Part shown: piece after piece, positions 5,566 to 9,758 of the stretch | Position numbering within the stretch: position 1 is the first letter of the stretch | How the letters are laid out: each line of letters begins with the position of its first letter | Source of the DNA: Clostridia bacterium | Lineage (GTDB): Bacteria > Bacillota > Clostridia > Oscillospirales > CAG-272 | Assembly: GCA_017540285.1 (NCBI GenBank) | Contig: JAFYBI010000378.1 | Coordinates: 1-9,758 of the forward strand | Direction of reading: 5' to 3' | DNA length: 9,758 nt | The notes under the pieces: model-generated | Databases searched by the model: none | Seen by the model: only the letters and a program-made list of their open reading frames with translations | Told to the model about the DNA's origin: nothing | Position numbers and translations under genes: made by a program

Positions 5566-6792
5566 ATGGCTGAATTCAGAGTCGGCGTCATCGGTCTCGG
5601 CGGACGCGGCATGGGACACATCCACGGCATTCTCACCGAACGGGACGACACCGTCGTCACCGCCGTCTGCGATACGTACGAGGACCGCTGCGCGAGAGCG
5701 GCAAAAGTCTGCAAGGATAAGAAAAACTGGGACGTGGCAACCACCACCGATTACCGCGCCCTGATCGAGCGGGACGACGTGGACGTGGTCTGCATCTTCT
5801 CCGCATGGGAAAACCACATTCCCGCCGCGATCTACGCGATGAACTGCGGCAAGCAGGTGGCGACCGAGGTCGGCGGCGCGTACTCCCTCGAGGACTGCTG
5901 GTCCCTCGTCGAGACCTACGAGCGCACCCGCATCCACTGCATGATGCTCGAAAACTGCTGCTACGACCGCAATGAGATGATGGTCATGCGCATGGTCCGC
6001 GAAGGCGTGTTCGGACGGATCGTCCACTGCGAGGGCGGTTATCAGCACGATCTGCGCGAGGAGATCTCCTTCGGCGCGGAAAACCGTCACTATCGCCTGC
6101 GCAACTACAAGAACCGCAACTGCGAGAATTATCCGACGCACGAGCTCGGCCCGATCGCGAAGATCCTCGACATCAACCGCGGCAACCGCATGCTCTCCCT
6201 CTCCTCGATGGCGTCCGGCGCGTTCGGTCTGAACGATTATGCCGAAAAGAACCCGAAGGTCAATCCCGAGCTCAAGACCTTCCGCTTCAATCAGGGCGAC
6301 GTCGTCAAGACGAACATCAAGTGCGCGCGCGGCGAGCTCATCACGCTCACCCTCGACACCACCCTGCCCCGCAACTATTCGAGAAACTTCACCGTCCGCG
6401 GCACCAACGGCTATTTCAGCGAGGTCTGCGACGGGATCTACCTCGAGGGCAAGGCTTCCGAATGGGATCACGGCTTCTACGGAAACGTGAAGGAATACCG
6501 CAAGGAGTGGGAACACCCCGTCTGGCACAAATTCGAGGTGGAAGGCGTGAAGGGCGGCCACGGCGGTATGGACTGGCTCGTCTTCGACGCGTACTTCGAA
6601 GCGCTGAAGAACGGCGAGAACCCGCCGATCGACACCTTTGACACCGCTTCGTGGATGGCGATCACCCCGCTGTCCGAGATCTCGATCCAGCAGAACGGCG
6701 CGCCCGTCGACATTCCGGACTTCACCCGCGGCATGTGGACGCACCGTCCGGAGAGCGACAAGAACCACGGGTTCTATGCGCTGGATAAATAA
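5566..6792 (+). CDS. Gfo/Idh/MocA family NAD(P)-dependent oxidoreductase, GH109-like
   Basis: A 408-residue protein with an N-terminal Rossmann domain: the dinucleotide loop GLGGRG is at residues 10-15, with VGVIG before it and VTAVCDTYEDR at about 31-41. The position usually held by EKP reads TEVGG (100-104). The C-terminal domain carries ENYPTHELGPIAKILDINRG (187-206), close to the pattern of GH109 alpha-N-acetylgalactosaminidases, which cleave glycosides with a bound NAD in an oxidation-elimination cycle; His192 would be the catalytic-region histidine. Whether this protein is a glycosidase or a plain sugar dehydrogenase cannot be decided by eye. There is no Tat or Sec signal, so it is cytoplasmic. 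The ATG at 5566 has GAGG eight bases upstream and lies about 55 bases after the predicted transcript start. It diverges from the DUF3237-GH43 operon and overlaps the next gene by 17 bases. Confidence 0.9.
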   Translation: MAEFRVGVIGLGGRGMGHIHGILTERDDTVVTAVCDTYEDRCARAAKVCKDKKNWDVATTTDYRALIERDDVDVVCIFSAWENHIPAAIYAMNCGKQVATEVGGAYSLEDCWSLVETYERTRIHCMMLENCCYDRNEMMVMRMVREGVFGRIVHCEGGYQHDLREEISFGAENRHYRLRNYKNRNCENYPTHELGPIAKILDINRGNRMLSLSSMASGAFGLNDYAEKNPKVNPELKTFRFNQGDVVKTNIKCARGELITLTLDTTLPRNYSRNFTVRGTNGYFSEVCDGIYLEGKASEWDHGFYGNVKEYRKEWEHPVWHKFEVEGVKGGHGGMDWLVFDAYFEALKNGENPPIDTFDTASWMAITPLSEISIQQNGAPVDIPDFTRGMWTHRPESDKNHGFYALDK

Positions 6793-7432
6793 GGACAAGC
6801 TCCTCTCTTCCCTGCACGCGCCGCCGTCATTTCTCCTGCTGCTGTACAAAGTAGTACGGAACCTCGCCTACGCGGTCTGGAATCTCGCACTGGCGCTCTG
6901 GTACGGCTCCTGGTGGTATCTCACCGCCGGGGTCTACCATGCCCTCCTCGGCGCGATCCGGACCTCTGCCGCCGCATCGCAGAGACGGGGAGGCGACGGG
7001 CTCCGCGTGATGACCGCTGCCGGGATCCTGCTCCCGTGTCTCGCGGTCGTCGAGGCGGGGACGGTGGTGCTGAGCATTCATGAGCGCATCGCCGATATCA
7101 GGAGCCTGATCCCGCTCATCGTCTCGGCGGCCTTCACCTTCTACAAGCTCATCTATGCGATCATAACGCTTGCGCGCCGACGCCGGGACCGCTCCGCCTC
7201 GGACGCGACCCTGCGCTATGCCGCGCTCGCCGACGCCTCGATGGCGATGCTGACGCTCGAACGCACGATGGTCGCTTCGCTCGATGCGGACGGCGCGTCG
7301 TCGCAGTTTTACGTCACGATGACGGGTTCCCTCGGCATGGCGGTCTTTCTGGTGATCGCCGCGTCGGGCGTGCGAATCCTGCTCCTGCGCAGGCAGTATG
7401 CGCAAAAGACAGAAACAAAAGAACCGCTTTGA
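6776..7432 (+). CDS. Integral membrane protein of unknown function, four predicted helices
   Basis: A 218-residue protein with hydrophobic segments at about residues 38-62, 78-100, 108-132 and 184-204, and a basic loop RRRRDRS at 135-140. The segment FYKLIYAIITLARRRR (122-137) followed by a SMAMLTLERTM stretch (155-165) is reminiscent of uncharacterised membrane proteins I recall from Clostridia; I cannot name a function. The ATG at 6776 lies inside the end of the oxidoreductase gene in another frame, with no good ribosome site, so translation probably depends on ribosomes finishing the upstream gene. The frame extends further upstream, but that part is a shadow of the oxidoreductase. The last codons fall inside a terminator hairpin, and the stop is one base from the convergent permease stop. 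The role in the neighbourhood is unknown. Confidence 0.75.
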   Translation: MRWINKDKLLSSLHAPPSFLLLLYKVVRNLAYAVWNLALALWYGSWWYLTAGVYHALLGAIRTSAAASQRRGGDGLRVMTAAGILLPCLAVVEAGTVVLSIHERIADIRSLIPLIVSAAFTFYKLIYAIITLARRRRDRSASDATLRYAALADASMAMLTLERTMVASLDADGASSQFYVTMTGSLGMAVFLVIAASGVRILLLRRQYAQKTETKEPL

Positions 7433-7448
7433 TTCAGGCGGTTCTTTT
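7417..7448. terminator. Bidirectional terminator overlapping two convergent stop codons
   Basis: A perfect 11-bp stem, AAAAGAACCGC (7417-7427) with GCGGTTCTTTT (7438-7448), has a 10-base loop. The loop holds most of both stop codons: TGA at 7430-7432 on plus and at 7434-7436 on minus. T-rich sequence follows in the plus direction (CTGTTTGATTTT) and A/T flanks exist in the minus direction, so it can end both transcripts. Confidence 0.88.
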
Positions 7449-8297
7449 CTGTTTGATTTTCCCCGCGATCCACGCGATCCCCCAGACCGCGCAGAAGACG
7501 AGGAGGTTGACCGTCACGACGGCGGCGCCGGTCTGCAGCGAGAGAAGGCAGGCCGCAAAGAAGCCGACGATGAAGCAGGCGACCGAGATCACGGCGGAAA
7601 GGATCACCGTGCGGCGGAAGTTCCCCGTGAGGCGTATCGCCGTGAGAGAGGGGAAAATGATGATCGCGGAAATCATGATCGCCCCCATCATCTTCATGCC
7701 GACGACGATGGTGACGCCGGTGAGGATCGAGAGGACCAGCCCGAAGACATGGGTGCGGATCCCGGCGGCGTGGGCGAAGGTCTCGTCAAACGTCACGGCG
7801 AAGATCGTCTTGAAGCTGAGAAGGAACCACCCGATCACGACGGCGGAGAGGAGGATGGAGATGAGCATGTCCTTGTCCGAGATCGTCACGACGGACGCGG
7901 AGCCGAAGAGGGACGAACAGATATCCCCCGCCCTGCCTCCGGTGAGGTTGTAGAGGAGCGTGCCGACCGCGACCGCCCCCGTCGAGACCACCGCGCAGGC
8001 AGCGTCTCCGTTCAGGCGGCCGTCGTTCCGGGAAAGGCGCAGGATCAAAACCGACGCGAGGATCACGATGGGGATCGAGATCTCCATCGAATAAAGCGAT
8101 CCGACGCCGGCGCAGGATGCGAGCGCGATGCCGAGAAATCCGACATGCGAGAGGCCGTCGCCGATCATGGAATAGCGTTTCAGAACGAGGCTCACCCCGA
8201 GGACGGCAGAGCAGAGGGAGACAAGGATGCCGACCGTGAGCGCGCGTCCGATCACGCGGAGCAGAAACGGGGACGAGAGGATTTCGCCGAGCGTCAC
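7434..8297 (-). CDS. Zinc/manganese-type metal ABC transporter permease (ZnuB/AdcB/TroC family)
   Basis: A 287-residue permease of the ABC-3 family with about eight or nine membrane segments, typical length 260-290. The conserved motif RYSMIGDGLSHVGFLGIAL is at residues 41-59. FDETFAHAAGI (171-181) is the usual cytoplasmic coupling region (DEE-A-A-G pattern). GMKMMGAIMISAIIIFPSLTA at 201-221 is also typical. It forms the membrane channel for divalent metal import with the adjacent ATPase and binding protein. The start is GTG at 8297, overlapping the ATPase TGA by four bases (GTGA). The ribosome site is a run of seven G, AAGGGGGGG, rather than AGGAGG. The gene ends inside the shared terminator. 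Zinc is the likeliest metal, but manganese cannot be excluded. Confidence 0.92.
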   Translation of the reverse strand: MTLGEILSSPFLLRVIGRALTVGILVSLCSAVLGVSLVLKRYSMIGDGLSHVGFLGIALASCAGVGSLYSMEISIPIVILASVLILRLSRNDGRLNGDAACAVVSTGAVAVGTLLYNLTGGRAGDICSSLFGSASVVTISDKDMLISILLSAVVIGWFLLSFKTIFAVTFDETFAHAAGIRTHVFGLVLSILTGVTIVVGMKMMGAIMISAIIIFPSLTAIRLTGNFRRTVILSAVISVACFIVGFFAACLLSLQTGAAVVTVNLLVFCAVWGIAWIAGKIKQKRTA

Positions 8298-9064
8298 AGC
8301 AATCCCCCCCTTTCCGCGACGTACAGAGGCCCGTCCGACGGGTGATCCGCGCCGTGGCGGTGCATCGCGTCGTCCGCCTCATCGTCGAGCTTTTCATGGC
8401 GGCGGTAGCCTTCGACAGTCCCGTAGAACGAATGCCCGCGGCAGAGCGAGAGGACGTGCTTCGCCTCCCGGAGCGCGCAGGAAACGTCGTGCGAGACCAT
8501 CATCACCGCGCAGCCGCGTTCGAGGTTGATCCGCCGGATGGCCTCGTACATGCCGTGGACCGCTTCGGGATCGAGGCCCGTCACCGGCTCGTCGAGGAGC
8601 AGGAGCGTGTCCGACACGCACATGGCACGGGCGAGCAGGACTCTCTGCCGCTGACCGCCCGAGAGAGAGCTGAGCGTTTTCTGCGCAAGATCCGCCACGC
8701 CGAGCATGTCCATGGCGTCCGCGGCGCGTTTCTGGGCGTCCCGGCTCCAGAGAAAGCCGCGCCCGTCTCCGCGCACGCAGCCGGACAGGACCACCTCGCG
8801 CACCGAAGCCGGAAAATCCCGCTGGATCTTCGAGATCTGCGGCAGATAGCCGATGCCGCGTTTTTTCAGCGCCGGGGCGACGGAGAGCAGGCCGCCCGCA
8901 GGCCTGACCTCGCCCGTGATCGCCTTGAGAAGGGTGCTCTTCCCCGATCCGTTCTCTCCGACGACGCAGAGATAGTCCCCCTCGGCAAGGGTGAAATTGA
9001 CGTGTTCCGCCGCGACCACGCCGTCATATGCGAGCGTCAGGTCGTGCGATTCGATGAGATTCAA
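8294..9064 (-). CDS. Zinc/manganese-type metal ABC transporter ATP-binding protein (ZnuC/AdcC family)
   Basis: A 256-residue ABC ATPase with Walker A GENGSGKST (36-44), Q-loop Gln76 in IGYLPQ, signature LSGGQRQR (134-141), Walker B LLLLDEP (154-160) and H-loop His192. The spacing and the YLPQ context fit the metal importer branch. The C-terminal tail (about 221-256) is acidic and contains four histidines (223, 235, 237, 241) in RRHEKLDDEADDAMHRHGADH; ZnuC-type tails are often histidine-rich and may sense or buffer metal. The start codon is TTG at 9064, supported by AAGGAGG seven bases upstream and by the family-like opening; no better ATG exists nearby. It is 21 bases downstream of the binding-protein gene and coupled to the permease by a four-base overlap. 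Confidence 0.93.
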   Translation of the reverse strand: MNLIESHDLTLAYDGVVAAEHVNFTLAEGDYLCVVGENGSGKSTLLKAITGEVRPAGGLLSVAPALKKRGIGYLPQISKIQRDFPASVREVVLSGCVRGDGRGFLWSRDAQKRAADAMDMLGVADLAQKTLSSLSGGQRQRVLLARAMCVSDTLLLLDEPVTGLDPEAVHGMYEAIRRINLERGCAVMMVSHDVSCALREAKHVLSLCRGHSFYGTVEGYRRHEKLDDEADDAMHRHGADHPSDGPLYVAERGGLL

Positions 9065-9071
9065 AGCGTTC

Positions 9072-9078
9072 CCTCCTT
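9072..9078 (-). promoter_or_regulatory. Shine-Dalgarno site deciding the TTG start of the metal ATPase
   Basis: AAGGAGG on the minus strand, seven bases before the TTG at 9064. This strong, well-spaced site is the main reason to accept a TTG start. Confidence 0.8.
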
Positions 9079-9085
9079 CGGGGCA

Positions 9086-9758
9086 TCAGTTGAGAGCGGT
9101 TTTCAGGGCTTCGAGGTTGCGCCGGAGCAGATCCATGTAGGTGATCCCCCGCTCGAATTCCTCGGGCGTCACGTTGTGTCCGGAATCAAGCGTGAGCACC
9201 TCGCAGCCCGTCTCCCGCGCGACGGCTTCGGCGCATTTTCCGTCCGAAAGCTCGATCACAAAGACCGCGGGGATCTTCTCTTCCTCCACCTTCGTCACGA
9301 GAAAGTGGATCGTCGCGAGGGACGCCTCCACGTTCGAAGAGCAGCCGGAAAACGCCGCCTCGTAGTCGAGACCGAGCTCCTTCGCGAGATAGAGGAACGG
9401 GAACCGGTCCGCAAAGACGACGGTTTTCCGTTTCGCGCCGTCGACGGTCTCCCGGTATGCATCCCTCATATCGCAGATCTCTTCTTCGTATGCGCGGAGA
9501 CGTTCGGTCAGCGCATCCTTCTGCGCCGGGCACAGATCGCAGAGATACCGATCGGTCTGCCGCGCGATGCCGAGCAGATTGCCGAACGAGGTCCAGACAT
9601 GCTCGTCGACCGCTTCTCCGGCCTCTTCTTCCGTCTGCATGCCTTCCTTCACTTCTTCCAAAAAGGTACCCGCGGTGTCGAGCATCCGGCAGGACAGCGG
9701 ACGGTCTTCCTCCTTCATCGAGGCGAAGAGATCGCTCACCCAGTCCTCGCTCTCGCCC
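9086..9758 (-). CDS. Metal ABC transporter substrate-binding protein, ZnuA/AdcA family (C-terminal part)
   Basis: The frame is open to the window edge, so the signal peptide and the first ligand histidine are not visible. The edge reads GESEDWVSDLF, matching the ZnuA-type GGES-W-V segment; the GTG at 9739 is therefore internal, not a start. DEHVW (about 9593-9607) is the conserved second-ligand region. The C-lobe has FADRFPFLYLAKELGL and then AFSGCSSNVEAS, where classical ZnuA has a His-Asp-Ala-Phe type segment; the RFPF form resembles a Firmicutes AdcA-like branch I recall. LTLDSGHNV near the end carries the C-lobe Asp (codon 9185-9187). The protein would be a lipoprotein or periplasmic-type receptor delivering zinc or manganese to the permease. 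First visible gene of the importer operon; its promoter is outside the window. Confidence 0.9.
   Translation of the reverse strand, partial: GESEDWVSDLFASMKEEDRPLSCRMLDTAGTFLEEVKEGMQTEEEAGEAVDEHVWTSFGNLLGIARQTDRYLCDLCPAQKDALTERLRAYEEEICDMRDAYRETVDGAKRKTVVFADRFPFLYLAKELGLDYEAAFSGCSSNVEASLATIHFLVTKVEEEKIPAVFVIELSDGKCAEAVARETGCEVLTLDSGHNVTPEEFERGITYMDLLRRNLEALKTALN

Noticed and set aside
5497..6849. Long minus-strand open frame of 450 codons opposite the oxidoreductase
   Set aside because: It mirrors a clear Gfo/Idh/MocA gene, runs across its promoter and overlaps the start of the membrane protein. Low-complexity Val/Ala/Asp composition, no motif and no ribosome site.
7398..8345. Plus-strand open frame of 315 codons opposite the metal permease
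   Set aside because: Extremely charged composition with no domain. It crosses a strong terminator and mirrors a permease with conserved motifs.

Overview
This is a high-GC, tightly packed bacterial window. Strong AGGAGG-type ribosome sites, consensus sigma-A-type promoters with exactly 17-bp spacers, and an ABC substrate-binding protein resembling the Firmicutes AdcA/ZnuA branch suggest a GC-rich gut-type Clostridia relative. That assignment is inference: there is no rRNA or taxonomic marker here. All genes look like ordinary chromosomal genes. I see no tRNA, rRNA, CRISPR array, insertion sequence or phage gene.

Left block (1-2175, all minus strand). A strong promoter at 2241-2269 drives a tyrosine-phosphatase-family protein, azlC and azlD. 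The three are joined by 4-base stop/start overlaps. After a 35-base gap comes the N-terminal half of a MalK/UgpC-type sugar ABC ATPase that runs off the window. AzlCD is a branched-chain amino acid exporter family, and the phosphatase partner is unusual.

Middle block (2241-6792), carbohydrate processing. A PF00756-type esterase has its own promoter, back to back with the azl promoter. It converges on a two-gene minus-strand operon: a DUF3237 protein followed by a GH43 glycosidase of the xylosidase/arabinofuranosidase kind. A hairpin at 3236-3273 can terminate both directions. Between DUF3237 and GH43 lie 178 bases that look like the decayed 3' end of a gene. Divergent from this operon, again from back-to-back consensus promoters, is a Gfo/Idh/MocA oxidoreductase resembling the GH109-type NAD-dependent glycosidases, followed by an overlapping four-helix membrane protein of unknown function. 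Esterase, GH43 and oxidoreductase would fit intracellular trimming of imported, esterified hemicellulose oligosaccharides. None shows a signal peptide.

Right block (7434-9758, minus strand). This is a zinc/manganese-type ABC importer: substrate-binding protein (5' end outside the window), ATPase starting at TTG and permease starting at GTG. Its last stop codon lies one base from the stop of the convergent membrane-protein gene, and both stops sit within one bidirectional terminator hairpin.

No clearly new defence or mobile system is visible. The points most worth following are the phosphatase-azlCD coupling, the DUF3237-GH43 operon with its unexplained coding-like remnant, and the altered metal-ligand region of the binding protein.
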